From contig CAMFPZ010000021.1 in the NCBI GenBank assembly GCA_945979635.1, forward strand, positions 1-9,244: a stretch of 9,244 nt of DNA. Direction: 5' to 3'. The notes under the pieces were generated by a model. It ran no database searches. It was not told the DNA's origin and saw only the letters and a program-made list of their open reading frames with translations. Made by a program: the position numbers and the translations under genes. Below, piece by piece: positions 1 to 7,975 of the stretch (position 1 is the first letter of the stretch; every line of letters starts with the position of its first letter). The DNA is from an uncultured Eubacterium sp. (lineage in GTDB: Bacteria; Bacillota; Clostridia; Oscillospirales; Acutalibacteraceae).

Positions 1-1327
1 ATCTTATACAGAATATTACCTTCGGAACATCCTCGAAAATATACATAACGAGATATGCGATAACAAAAGGTACCTTTAGGACATAAACGGCAATGAGCGT
101 TGCCGGAATTGACAAAAGCCACAAACACGCAAGCTCCGCCTTTGCACCGGTAACAGTTTCGCCTCCCGCTCTGAATATTGCAACAATTTGAAGAAAAGCA
201 AACATTCGAAGCGGAAATGCGAGTGCATAGAAAATCATCAGGGTATACGCCGTTTCCAATGCCAACGGCGAAATATTGCTTCCCAAATTAAACACACCGA
301 CAAGCTGTGCTCTAAACACAACTATCAACACAGAAATAATAACAGCTAATACGGGAACAATAACCGAAAATCGCTTCGAATCCTCTATACCACGTTTAAC
401 CTCACCCTTGCCGATTGATTTTCCAATCATAACAGAGGCAGCACTCGTTATACCGATGAATATAACAAATGCTACATTCTCAAAGCTTCGAATAATAGTA
501 AGTGCTGAAAAATATTCATAACCCATATTACCGAAGACAACATTAAAAATAAATGTTCCAAATCCCCACATACCCTCATTTATGACAACGGGAGTGGCTT
601 TTTTGATATACTGTTTCAGTTCATTCCTATTAAATTTGAGAAACAACCTTGATTTCGTTACTAATATATTGTGCTGAAAAACCGATATTACAACAATAAC
701 GCCAACACCTAACCAAGCAGAAAAAACAGTTGCAACGGCGGCTCCCTTTATTCCAAGCTCAGGAAATCCGCATTTTCCGAAAATGAGAGCATAATCAAGA
801 AAAATATTCAAGAGCGTTGTTGCAGCCGACACATACATAGGCAGCTTAACATTTTCAACAGCACGCAAAACCGCAGCAAGAATATTCGTCATTGCAATTG
901 GAATATAAGAAAGCGAGGCAATTCTTATATATGCCGCACCCATCGAGATAACATCGGCATTTTTGTTAAACATACCAATTACAAATTCAGGAAAAAACAG
1001 GCTTGCAACAGTAAATGCAAGCGAAACGCCAAAGCAAAGCATAATTGAAATTCCGCTATAATGGCGAATACTTTTATCGTCCTTTATGCCCCAATACTGT
1101 GAAACAAAAAGAGTCGTCGCAGAACAAAAGCCGACTAAAATCATATTCATAAGCCAAGCCCACTGGCCACTCATTCCGACAGAGGAAAGAGCAATTGTTC
1201 CGAGCGAGCTGACAAGCAATGTATCAACGAGCGAAAAGGAGCCTGTGAGCAAATTTTGTAATGCAACAGGAACAGTCAGCTTAAACGATGTTTTCCAAAA
1301 TCCTTTATCACTAAATAGCTTTTTCAT
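1..1327 (-). CDS. MATE family efflux transporter, C-terminus beyond window edge
   Basis: This reading frame opens at the ATG at 1327-1325 and runs without a stop to the window edge, giving 442 codons; MATE proteins are usually about 450 residues, so only the tail is missing. It is a polytopic inner-membrane protein that should export organic cations or drugs in exchange for Na+ or H+. The two homologous MatE halves are visible (about residues 15-215 and 240-440). The family signature is around residues 161-204 ([20 protein letters not shown], then [14 protein letters not shown]), and the second half has RAGGET near 386-391. Hydrophobic segments alternate with short charged loops ([16 protein letters not shown] at 225-240 joins the halves). 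The ATG overlaps the uvrB stop codon (ATGA) and its own Shine-Dalgarno is weak, so translation is probably coupled to uvrB. The substrate cannot be read from the sequence; family assignment is firm. Confidence 0.93.
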   Translation of the reverse strand, partial: MKKLFSDKGFWKTSFKLTVPVALQNLLTGSFSLVDTLLVSSLGTIALSSVGMSGQWAWLMNMILVGFCSATTLFVSQYWGIKDDKSIRHYSGISIMLCFGVSLAFTVASLFFPEFVIGMFNKNADVISMGAAYIRIASLSYIPIAMTNILAAVLRAVENVKLPMYVSAATTLLNIFLDYALIFGKCGFPELGIKGAAVATVFSAWLGVGVIVVISVFQHNILVTKSRLFLKFNRNELKQYIKKATPVVINEGMWGFGTFIFNVVFGNMGYEYFSALTIIRSFENVAFVIFIGITSAASVMIGKSIGKGEVKRGIEDSKRFSVIVPVLAVIISVLIVVFRAQLVGVFNLGSNISPLALETAYTLMIFYALAFPLRMFAFLQIVAIFRAGGETVTGAKAELACLWLLSIPATLIAVYVLKVPFVIAYLVMYIFEDVPKVIFCIR

Positions 1328-3279
1328 TCGGTCTCTAATTCCTTTATCTTATCTCTCAAGAAAGCGGCATGCTCGAATTCAAGCATAGCTGCAGCCTCCT
1401 TCATTTCGCGTGTAAGCTTTTCGATTAGCACCCTACGCTCCTTTGCGGTCATTCGCTTATTATGCTTATCGAGAACTTCCTTGGAGGTTATTTCGATAAC
1501 CTGGCGAACATCTTTCTTTATGGTTTTCGGAGTTATATTATGCTCCTTGTTATATTTTTGCTGAATCTCGCGGCGGCGAACAGTTTCGCTTATTGCACGC
1601 TCCATCGACGGAGTGACGCTGTCGGCATACATAATAACTTCACCGTTTTCGTTACGGGCAGCACGACCGATTGTTTGAACCAATGAGGTTTCGCTACGAA
1701 GGAAGCCCTCCTTATCGGCATCAAGAATAGCGACAAGAGAAACCTCGGGAATGTCAAGTCCCTCACGAAGAAGGTTAATTCCCACAAGAACATCGAACTT
1801 TCCGAGTCGCAAATCTCGAATAATCTCCATACGCTCTATAGTATCAACATCGTGGTGCATATATCGAACCTTAACATCAAAGCCTTCCAAATAGGTAGTC
1901 AAATCCTCTGCCATCTTCTTGGTCAGGGTTGTTACAAGTGTTCTTTCGCCACGCTCGACGCGAATATTAATCTCGGAGAGAAGGTCGTCCATTTGATCCT
2001 CTGTAGGCTTAACCGTAATAATCGGGTCAACCAGACCTGTCGGTCGAATAATCTGCTCAACAATTTGGGTAGAGGCATCCTTTTCGAATTCACCCGGAGT
2101 TGCCGAGGTAAAAATCACCTGATTGATTTTTGAATAAAACTCATCAAAGGTCAATGGTCTGTTATCAAACGCAGACGGCAAACGAAAGCCGTAATCAATC
2201 AAGCTCGCCTTTCTCGAACGATCGCCGCCATACATTCCTCTAACCTGCGGAAGCATAACATGACTTTCGTCAACAAACAAAAGAAAATCATCAGGAAAAT
2301 AATCAATAAGCGTAAACGGAGCCTCGCCCGGCTTGCGTTCGCTCATAATACGGGAATAATTCTCAATACCCTTGCAAAAGCCTGTTTCCTCGAGCATTTC
2401 AATATCGTTCATTGTGCGTTCCTTAATACGCTGTGCCTCGAGGAGTTTTCCGTTAGCCTCAAAATATTTTACTCGCTCAACCATTTCGTCATAAATCTGC
2501 TTTAGTGCCATATTAAGCTTTTCGCGGCTGATAACATAATGCGAGGCAGGATAAATAACACAGGAGGAAACAACACTTTCCACCTTACCTGTCAGCGGAT
2601 TAATCTCGCAAATTCGGTCAATTTCATCGCCGAAAAATTCAACACGGATAGCCTTTCCTGAGCTGGCAGCAGGATAAATTTCGACAGTATCGCCTCTAAC
2701 TCGGAATTTATTACGAACAAAATTAATATCATTTCGTTCATATTGAATTTCGACAAGCTTATGAATAAGCTCATCCCTATCCTTTTGCATACCCTGTCGA
2801 AGCGAAATGACCATACTATGATAATCAATAGGATTACCGATTGAATAAATACACGAAACAGAAGCAACTATAATTACATCCCTACGCTCGGAAAGAGCCG
2901 CAGTTGCACTATGACGAAGCTTGTCTATTTCGTCATTTATTGAAGAATCCTTTTCTATATATGTGTCGGTTGTAGGCACATAAGCCTCCGGCTGATAATA
3001 ATCGTAATAGGACACAAAATACTCAACCGCATTTTCGGGAAAGAACTCCTTGAATTCACTGCAAAGCTGTGCTGCAAGGGTCTTATTATGAGCCAAAACG
3101 AGGGTAGGTCTATTCACCCTTTGGATAATATTCGCCATTGTAAAGGTTTTTCCGGAACCTGTAACACCCATCAGGGTTTGCTCCCTGTCTCCCCTAAGAA
3201 CACCCTCAACGAGCGAATCAATAGCCTGAGGCTGGTCGCCTGTCGGCTTATAATTACTAACAAGTTTGAAATCTGCCAT
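1324..3279 (-). CDS. uvrB: UvrABC system protein B (excinuclease subunit, DNA helicase-like)
   Basis: UvrB is the damage-verification subunit of nucleotide excision repair: delivered by UvrA, it clamps the strand at a lesion and recruits the UvrC nuclease. The 651-residue protein is full length. Visible elements are the N-terminal GDQPQAI motif (14-20), Walker A GVTGSGKT (38-45), the beta-hairpin start [12 protein letters not shown] (91-102) that inserts between DNA strands, motif II DESH (337-340), TSATPG (391-396), [12 protein letters not shown] (504-515) and motif [11 protein letters not shown] (535-543). The C-terminal UVR helical hairpin that binds UvrC is at about 616-651. I chose the ATG at 3279 (MADFKLVS), because it matches the family N-terminus and is 10 nt from the AGGA site; the in-frame ATG at 3288 is only 1 nt from AGGA. 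uvrA, a frequent partner, is not adjacent; a MATE transporter follows with a 4-nt overlap. The gene has its own promoter and no LexA box that I can see. Confidence 0.98.
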   Translation of the reverse strand: MADFKLVSNYKPTGDQPQAIDSLVEGVLRGDREQTLMGVTGSGKTFTMANIIQRVNRPTLVLAHNKTLAAQLCSEFKEFFPENAVEYFVSYYDYYQPEAYVPTTDTYIEKDSSINDEIDKLRHSATAALSERRDVIIVASVSCIYSIGNPIDYHSMVISLRQGMQKDRDELIHKLVEIQYERNDINFVRNKFRVRGDTVEIYPAASSGKAIRVEFFGDEIDRICEINPLTGKVESVVSSCVIYPASHYVISREKLNMALKQIYDEMVERVKYFEANGKLLEAQRIKERTMNDIEMLEETGFCKGIENYSRIMSERKPGEAPFTLIDYFPDDFLLFVDESHVMLPQVRGMYGGDRSRKASLIDYGFRLPSAFDNRPLTFDEFYSKINQVIFTSATPGEFEKDASTQIVEQIIRPTGLVDPIITVKPTEDQMDDLLSEINIRVERGERTLVTTLTKKMAEDLTTYLEGFDVKVRYMHHDVDTIERMEIIRDLRLGKFDVLVGINLLREGLDIPEVSLVAILDADKEGFLRSETSLVQTIGRAARNENGEVIMYADSVTPSMERAISETVRRREIQQKYNKEHNITPKTIKKDVRQVIEITSKEVLDKHNKRMTAKERRVLIEKLTREMKEAAAMLEFEHAAFLRDKIKELETE

Positions 3280-3289
3280 AAGAATCATT

Positions 3290-3293
3290 TCCT
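3290..3293 (-). promoter_or_regulatory. uvrB ribosome binding site (decides the start)
   Basis: On the minus strand AGGA lies 10 nt before the ATG at 3279 and only 1 nt before the in-frame ATG at 3288. The first spacing is long but usable; the second is too short. This favours the shorter protein beginning MADFKLVS. Confidence 0.6.
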
Positions 3294-3312
3294 AAAAAAT
3301 TATAATCAATAT

Positions 3313-3341
3313 ATTATATAACATTCTAAAATATTTATCAA
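3313..3341 (-). promoter_or_regulatory. Sigma-A-type promoter for uvrB and the MATE gene
   Basis: On the minus strand a TTGATA -35 box (3341-3336) is followed by a 17-nt spacer and a perfect TATAAT -10 box (3318-3313). This is five of six matches plus six of six at the optimal spacing. Transcription would start near 3306, leaving a leader of roughly 27 nt before the uvrB ATG at 3279. The promoter sits between the upstream operon's terminator and uvrB, exactly where one is needed. The start point is inferred and has not been measured. Confidence 0.8.
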
Positions 3342-3350
3342 GAACAATAT

Positions 3351-3383
3351 AAAAGACATCCTGAAAAACAAATCAGGATGTCT
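3351..3383 (-). terminator. Rho-independent terminator of the sugar-acid operon
   Basis: A perfect 11-bp inverted repeat (3354-3364 with 3373-3383, arm AGACATCCTGA on the plus strand) encloses an 8-nt A-rich loop. Read on the minus strand, it lies 34 nt past the stop codon of the amidohydrolase gene and ends in TTTT followed by an AT-rich stretch. The T tract is short, so termination may be incomplete. The plus-strand side has no T run directly after the stem, so it looks one-directional. Confidence 0.8.
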
Positions 3384-3417
3384 AAATAACTATTTTTATA
3401 CTTATGTTTGTTTATAT

Positions 3418-4287
3418 TTACAGCATATGAGGAATTTTTGGTAACTCAGGCAAATCATCAAATGAATAGAAGGACTTTGCATTCTCGAAAAGGAATTTTG
3501 TTTTTTCCTCATCGGAAAGCAAGGACGATTTTTGGATAAAATCGAAGGACATTTTATATGTAATTTCTACCATTGTGCGAGGATAGTCGCTTCCCCACAT
3601 AAGCTTATCCACTCCACAAATTTCGATAGCCTCTCTTATTGACCTGATTGCAGACGGATAGGGATAAAACTCGCTGTTAAAGAGCCATGTTATTCCGCCG
3701 CTTTCTACGAAAACATTTTTATATCGTGCAAGCTTAATCTGCTCAATCCAGCCCTGTCGTGTTACCATTCCGAAATGTCCTATTGCGATTTTCAAATCAG
3801 GAAGTTGTTCGATAATTTCCTTGAGCGAGCCTGTTTGGGCATCGCCGTCTGACAGATCGATTGAAATGAATTTTCCTGCTTTATTTGCGTTTTCAAAGAC
3901 CTCAAAATGCTTTGTAAGGTCTTGGGTTTTTATACGGCAGGCACAAAGCTTTATGCCGTCGAACCCGTCAATATTATACGGCTTACCCTCCTCATAGAGA
4001 GAGCAAACCTTTATACGATTTGGATATTTTTCCTTTGCCGAGAGCAAATAAGCATCCTGATTTCCGTCAATTTCCTCCTGAGTTACGACTGCACCATTTA
4101 CGCCTGCATAGTCCATATTGGCAAGAAAGCGTTCAACCGTGTTTTCGTCATCAATCATATAAGGAGGCATCATTTGGTGAATTTCACCGCCGAAATTACT
4201 CTTGCCGTTACCGACAGGAAAAACAGGCTTACCATTTACCATACCGTTTTGTTTCTTCCACAAATGGCAATGAGCGTCAATAATCAT
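3418..4287 (-). CDS. Amidohydrolase family protein, probable sugar-acid lactonase (fuconolactonase-like)
   Basis: This 289-residue protein belongs to the amidohydrolase-2 branch of the metal-dependent hydrolase superfamily and should be a soluble TIM barrel. The N-terminal HxH motif is in DAHCHLW (H6, H8), a strand-4 lysine is in GIKL (K113), a histidine is in IGHFGM (H171) and the near-invariant aspartate is in WGSDYP (D234). The strand-5 histidine of classical amidohydrolases is not evident (FISIDLSDGD), as in the COG3618 fuconolactonase/lactonase group, whose members open aldonolactones. It is the last gene of an operon that also encodes an aldose-dehydrogenase-like protein, UxaB and UxaA, which supports hydrolysis of an aldonolactone such as L-galactonolactone; that substrate is inferred. 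It is too short and too different to be uronate isomerase UxaC. The start overlaps the uxaA stop (ATGA), with GGAG 7 nt upstream. The 34-nt gap to the terminator marks the operon end. Family is confident, substrate is not. Confidence 0.85.
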   Translation of the reverse strand: MIIDAHCHLWKKQNGMVNGKPVFPVGNGKSNFGGEIHQMMPPYMIDDENTVERFLANMDYAGVNGAVVTQEEIDGNQDAYLLSAKEKYPNRIKVCSLYEEGKPYNIDGFDGIKLCACRIKTQDLTKHFEVFENANKAGKFISIDLSDGDAQTGSLKEIIEQLPDLKIAIGHFGMVTRQGWIEQIKLARYKNVFVESGGITWLFNSEFYPYPSAIRSIREAIEICGVDKLMWGSDYPRTMVEITYKMSFDFIQKSSLLSDEEKTKFLFENAKSFYSFDDLPELPKIPHML

Positions 4288-5645
4288 AATGTTACTCCGT
4301 TTTTGAAAATTGCGATTTCGCGAAAATCGTTTTTTTCGTTCTTTGTTTCTTTTCCGTTTGCCGTTGCTATAATCAAGTCCAGCAAAGCGTTATCGTCACT
4401 CGTTTGGGCATCAAGGTCAATCCAATTATTCTTTCTTTTTGCCAAGGTCGAATTAGTCGAAATCTTTATGGTAGGAACAGGAGCACCGAGCGGAGTTCCC
4501 CGTCCTGTAGTAAAAAGAATAAGATGACATCCCACAGCGGTTAAATTTGTCACGGCAACAATATCATTTCCCGGACCATTTAGCAGATTCAAGCCCGACT
4601 TCGACACAGTATCTCCATAATCAAGAACATCCGTTACGGGAGCTTTCCCGCCCTTTTGCACACAACCCAGCGATTTTTCTTCAAGGGTTGTTATTCCGCC
4701 CTCCTTATTGCCCGGAGACGGGTTCTCGCTGACCGGTTGATTATGAGAAATAAAATATTCCTTATAGTCACTAATTAGATTCACGGTTTTATTAAACACA
4801 TTTACGTCAACGCAACGATTCATCAAAATTTGCTCTGCACCGAACATTTCGGGAACCTCGGTAAGAACAGCCGAGCCACCCATAGCAACAATCTTATCGG
4901 TGATTTTTCCGCAAAGAGGATTAGCGGTTATTCCCGAAAGTCCGTCACTACCGCCGCATTTCAATCCGATTTTCAGCCTAGACAAGGAAACCGACTCACG
5001 CTTATCATTATCTGCAAGAGCCTTCAGTTCATTCACGATATTAACTCCCTCTTGAATTTCGTCGAAAGAATCCTGCGAATTCAAGAATCTCACACGCTCG
5101 CCGTCAAACTCTCCGAGTGCACTTTTGAACTCGGTGATATTATTATTTTCACATCCCAAGCCGAGGATAAGCACACCTCCGGCATTAGGATGCTGAACAA
5201 GTCCTGCAAGCACCCTTTGGGTAACCAGCATATCATCCCCGAGTTGACTGCAACCATAGGGATGAGACAGACAAAAAGCACCTGTTATTTCAGCAATTCT
5301 TTTTGCAATTCCGTTCACGCACCCAACGGTCGGAATAATCCAAACATCGTTTCTTATTCCGATTTCACCGTTTTTTCTAACATATGCCTGAATGGTTGGC
5401 GAAGCAATTTTTTCACTTTTTTCAAGCTTTGGAGAATAAATGTATTCCAATGTACCCGATAATCCTGTCTTAAGGTTATGACTATGAACCTGCTCTCCGG
5501 TGCGGATATTCTCGCTTGCAACGCCGATAGGAAAACCGTATTTGATAATCTGCTCACCTGCTGTAACATCTCTGATTGCATACTTATGACCATTCTCAAG
5601 GCAAACCTTAACATTGTCTTTTTCGTTAATCAAGACATACTCCAT
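4284..5645 (-). CDS. uxaA: Altronate dehydratase
   Basis: UxaA removes water from D-altronate to give 2-keto-3-deoxy-D-gluconate in the cytoplasm. The 453-residue protein has an N-terminal SAF domain (about 1-65, with GEQVHSHNL at 50-58) and the galactarate dehydratase/altronate hydrolase catalytic region. Family blocks are SHPYGCSQLGDD (127-138), HPNAGGVLILGLGCENN (152-168), KCGGSDGLSGITANP (229-243), EVPEMFGAEQILMNR (263-277), LNGPGND (355-361) and FTTGRGTPLGAPVPTIKIS (378-396). It is somewhat shorter than the E. coli enzyme (about 495 residues), but every conserved block I looked for is present, so I read it as intact. GarD (galactarate dehydratase) is the related alternative; the SAF-plus-catalytic layout and the neighbouring uxaB favour UxaA. 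The ATG at 5645 has GGGAGG 7 nt upstream and lies inside the end of uxaB (16-nt overlap), so the two are probably translationally coupled. Confidence 0.93.
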   Translation of the reverse strand: MEYVLINEKDNVKVCLENGHKYAIRDVTAGEQIIKYGFPIGVASENIRTGEQVHSHNLKTGLSGTLEYIYSPKLEKSEKIASPTIQAYVRKNGEIGIRNDVWIIPTVGCVNGIAKRIAEITGAFCLSHPYGCSQLGDDMLVTQRVLAGLVQHPNAGGVLILGLGCENNNITEFKSALGEFDGERVRFLNSQDSFDEIQEGVNIVNELKALADNDKRESVSLSRLKIGLKCGGSDGLSGITANPLCGKITDKIVAMGGSAVLTEVPEMFGAEQILMNRCVDVNVFNKTVNLISDYKEYFISHNQPVSENPSPGNKEGGITTLEEKSLGCVQKGGKAPVTDVLDYGDTVSKSGLNLLNGPGNDIVAVTNLTAVGCHLILFTTGRGTPLGAPVPTIKISTNSTLAKRKNNWIDLDAQTSDDNALLDLIIATANGKETKNEKNDFREIAIFKNGVTL

Positions 5646-6952
5646 TTGATTGCCTCCCTAATTCCGTCGGTATGTATTCTTTCAAGGCTATCTTTCACAA
5701 CCCCAAGCATTTTGCTCAAGTCATCACCCCATAATTGAGCATTAGAAAGAATTGCCTCGATGCTGTTATTCTTAATAAACTCAACTGCAGCTTCATCGTC
5801 CTGAACGGTATTATTTTTGTAGTATTCAATCAAGCACGCCAACGAAAAAGCAAGCGGCTTCGGTACAATTTCGTCAGCAATATAATCATTCACTGTCGGC
5901 AATACTCTGGCAGTAAATTTACTTACGGAATTAAGCGAAATTGATTTCCACAAATGTCTGATATACGGATTTGCAAAGCGTTCAAGCACAGCATTTGAAA
6001 ATGCTTTTATCTCGTCGGTGTCATCCAGCATTGGCATAATATACCCAAACAGACACTTATGCAAGAACGAGCAAAGAAGCTCGTCCTTCAGACTGTCGCC
6101 AACAGCCTCGACTCCGCACAAGAGCGACGGAAAAACGAGCGATGTATGAGATCCGTTCAAAATACGAACCTTCATTTTTTTATACGGTGCAACATCGTCG
6201 GTCCAAATCACATTGAAGCCCGCTCTCTTCAGCGGAAGTTCATCTTCAAAATTGCCCTCAATAACCCACAAATGATAGGGCTCGGCAGTATCAAGAAGAG
6301 AATCGCAATAGCCGATTTCGTCAAATATTCTGTTCGCCTCATCGGTTGGATAACCCGTTACAATTCTGTCAACAAGTGTATTACAGAAGGTGTTTTCATT
6401 ATTTATCCAATCAACAAACCCATTGTCTAAATTCCAAAGGCTTGCATATTTCAGCACGCAATTCTTCAGCTCACTGCCGTTATTTTCTATTAGCTCACAG
6501 GCAAGAATAACAAATCCGCCAAGATTTTGCTCATATCTTTTGTGCAAAAGCTGTGTCAGCTTTGCAGGAAAGGATGAAGCAGGTCTATCGGTTAATTTGC
6601 AGGTATCATCAAAGCAAATACCTGCCTCGGTAGTATTTGAAATAATAAAACGCAAATCCGAGCTTGACGCAAGCTTTATATATTCATCAAAATCGGCATA
6701 AGGATTTATTGCCCGAGAGATAGAATTAATTTCCGTTCTTTCGCAAAGCTCCGATCCGTTTTCTATTCCTCGAAGTATGAGATTATATTTTCCGCCTTGG
6801 CTGTTAATTTTTTCGACAACCCTTGAATTTGTTGGAGAAACGACGACAATTTTCCCGTCGAATATGCCCTGCTTATTCATTGCATCAACAAAAAAATCCG
6901 CAAAGCCACGAAGAAAATTACCTGTACCGAATTGTAAAATAGCTTCTTTCAT
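5630..6952 (-). CDS. uxaB: Tagaturonate reductase (altronate oxidoreductase)
   Basis: UxaB reduces D-tagaturonate to D-altronate with NADH, and its product is the substrate of the next gene, uxaA. The 440-residue protein is a polyol-specific long-chain dehydrogenase of the mannitol dehydrogenase family. The Rossmann start is QFGTGNFLRGFADFF (7-21), and SNTTEAGI (105-112) is the form found in tagaturonate reductases rather than fructuronate reductases (UxuB). DRIVTGYP (195-202) follows. The catalytic KxxxxNxxH motif is present as K261, N266 and H269 in KVRILNGSH. The helical C-terminal domain contains NPYIRHLWKSISLNSVSKF (328-346) and LPTVNDY (351-357). It is shorter than E. coli UxaB (about 480 residues) but has no visible gap in its motifs. 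The start at 6952 has GAGGA 6 nt upstream, and only 2 nt separate it from the preceding stop. UxuB is the main alternative and is unlikely. Confidence 0.92.
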   Translation of the reverse strand: MKEAILQFGTGNFLRGFADFFVDAMNKQGIFDGKIVVVSPTNSRVVEKINSQGGKYNLILRGIENGSELCERTEINSISRAINPYADFDEYIKLASSSDLRFIISNTTEAGICFDDTCKLTDRPASSFPAKLTQLLHKRYEQNLGGFVILACELIENNGSELKNCVLKYASLWNLDNGFVDWINNENTFCNTLVDRIVTGYPTDEANRIFDEIGYCDSLLDTAEPYHLWVIEGNFEDELPLKRAGFNVIWTDDVAPYKKMKVRILNGSHTSLVFPSLLCGVEAVGDSLKDELLCSFLHKCLFGYIMPMLDDTDEIKAFSNAVLERFANPYIRHLWKSISLNSVSKFTARVLPTVNDYIADEIVPKPLAFSLACLIEYYKNNTVQDDEAAVEFIKNNSIEAILSNAQLWGDDLSKMLGVVKDSLERIHTDGIREAIKWSMS

Positions 6953-6954
6953 AT

Positions 6955-7974
6955 CTAGTCCTCAAAATTAATCAAAAGCTTTGCTAGGGATCCGTCATTA
7001 TGGGATAGTGCATCAAAAGCACTGCTTGCATTTTCAACGCCATAAACGCCGCTTATCATCTTAACAATATCGGCATTTCCGCTTTTTACAAGGTCGATAA
7101 GACTTTCAAAGTCCTTTGTATATGCATTTCGAGAACCGAAAATATTAAGCTCCTTCTTGAGAATAATCGAATGAACAAAGGTTGTTTCTCTCTTTCCGTT
7201 TCCGATAAGAATAATATTTGCTCCATGAGCCGCCTCGTCGATACAGCTCAAAAAGGTTTCGGGTGCACCGCACGCTTCCACGCAAACATCAAAGCCGTTT
7301 GAGTTTGTAAATTTACTACAAGCCGTATGCAAATCAACATCCTTTACATTAACAATGCAATCTGCACCAAACTGCTTTGCAAGCTCAAGTCTGCTCGAAA
7401 GCATATCTGCAATAAGCACATTAGCACCCATAGACTTCGCCTTAATAAGAGCGAACAATCCGATTGGTCCGGCTCCCATTATGAGAAGGTTGTCATCCTG
7501 CTTTATCTCTGCTCTGGACAGAGCGTGACAGCTGATAGAAAAAGGCTCGATGAGTGCGAGCTCCTTTGCAGACAAGCCCTTGCCGTCAATAATTCTCTCT
7601 ACAGGCATAGTAATATATTCCTGGAAGCTACCATCACGCTGAACGCCCATAGTCTGATTATCGTGGCAGGCATTAACTATACCACGCTTGCAGGCATAAC
7701 ATTCACCGCAATTAAAATATGGGTTACAAGTTACAATATCTCCGGCCTTGAGCCCCTTATCATTTTCAGGAATTTCAACAATTTGTGCCGAAAATTCGTG
7801 GCCCGGAATTCTTGGGTAGGTTGTAAACGGTTGATTTCCCGTATAGGATGCCACATCGGCACCGCAAATACCACAATACAGTACTTTAAGCAATGCTTCA
7901 CCTTGACTTGGTGTCGGCATTTCTTTTTCTATTACTTTTATTTCACCGGGCTTTATAATTTGAATTGCCTTCAT
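6955..7974 (-). CDS. Zinc-dependent medium-chain dehydrogenase, probable L-galactonate 5-dehydrogenase (LgoD/RspB-like)
   Basis: This 339-residue NAD(P)-dependent alcohol dehydrogenase is full length for the family. Catalytic zinc ligands are C37 in CGICGAD, H59-E60 in PGHE and E143 in IEPF. The structural zinc cysteines C89, C92, C95 and C103 are all present. The Rossmann motif is GAGPIG (167-172), and an aspartate at the end of the second strand (IAD, D190) points to NAD+. From memory of E. coli YjjN/LgoD, which oxidises L-galactonate to D-tagaturonate, it shares GNQPF..YPR..GHE, a GSRNA....DF block (280-289) and overall layout; RspB and L-idonate/L-gulonate dehydrogenases are also similar. 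Since uxaB and uxaA follow, production of tagaturonate makes most sense; this is an inference. The start at 7974 lies 1 nt after the preceding stop, with GGAGG 6 nt upstream. Confidence 0.82.
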   Translation of the reverse strand: MKAIQIIKPGEIKVIEKEMPTPSQGEALLKVLYCGICGADVASYTGNQPFTTYPRIPGHEFSAQIVEIPENDKGLKAGDIVTCNPYFNCGECYACKRGIVNACHDNQTMGVQRDGSFQEYITMPVERIIDGKGLSAKELALIEPFSISCHALSRAEIKQDDNLLIMGAGPIGLFALIKAKSMGANVLIADMLSSRLELAKQFGADCIVNVKDVDLHTACSKFTNSNGFDVCVEACGAPETFLSCIDEAAHGANIILIGNGKRETTFVHSIILKKELNIFGSRNAYTKDFESLIDLVKSGNADIVKMISGVYGVENASSAFDALSHNDGSLAKLLINFED

Positions 7975-7975
7975 A

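Noticed and set aside
3279..3353. LexA/SOS box at the uvrB promoter
   Set aside because: Only isolated half-site-like fragments (GTTC, GAAT) with wrong spacing and orientation were found.
3354..3383. Hairpin as a bidirectional terminator
   Set aside because: The plus-strand side lacks a T run directly after the stem, and there is no plus-strand gene to terminate.
3418..4287. Amidohydrolase as uronate isomerase UxaC
   Set aside because: UxaC is about 470 residues with different conserved blocks; this 289-residue protein has the short amidohydrolase-2 layout with WGSDYP near the end.
3907..4527. Plus-strand 206-residue open frame with hydrophobic stretches
   Set aside because: It spans the uxaA/amidohydrolase junction on the opposite strand; the hydrophobicity is explained by the complement of real coding sequence and nothing suggests an independent gene.
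4830..5462. Plus-strand 210-residue open frame
   Set aside because: It is fully antisense to uxaA, with no recognisable domain; it is a by-product of uxaA codon use.
4284..6952. Possible internal deletion in UxaA (453 residues) or UxaB (440 residues), both shorter than the E. coli proteins
   Set aside because: All conserved blocks are present in order and in one frame in both proteins, and gram-positive members are often shorter; no frameshift or internal stop was seen.
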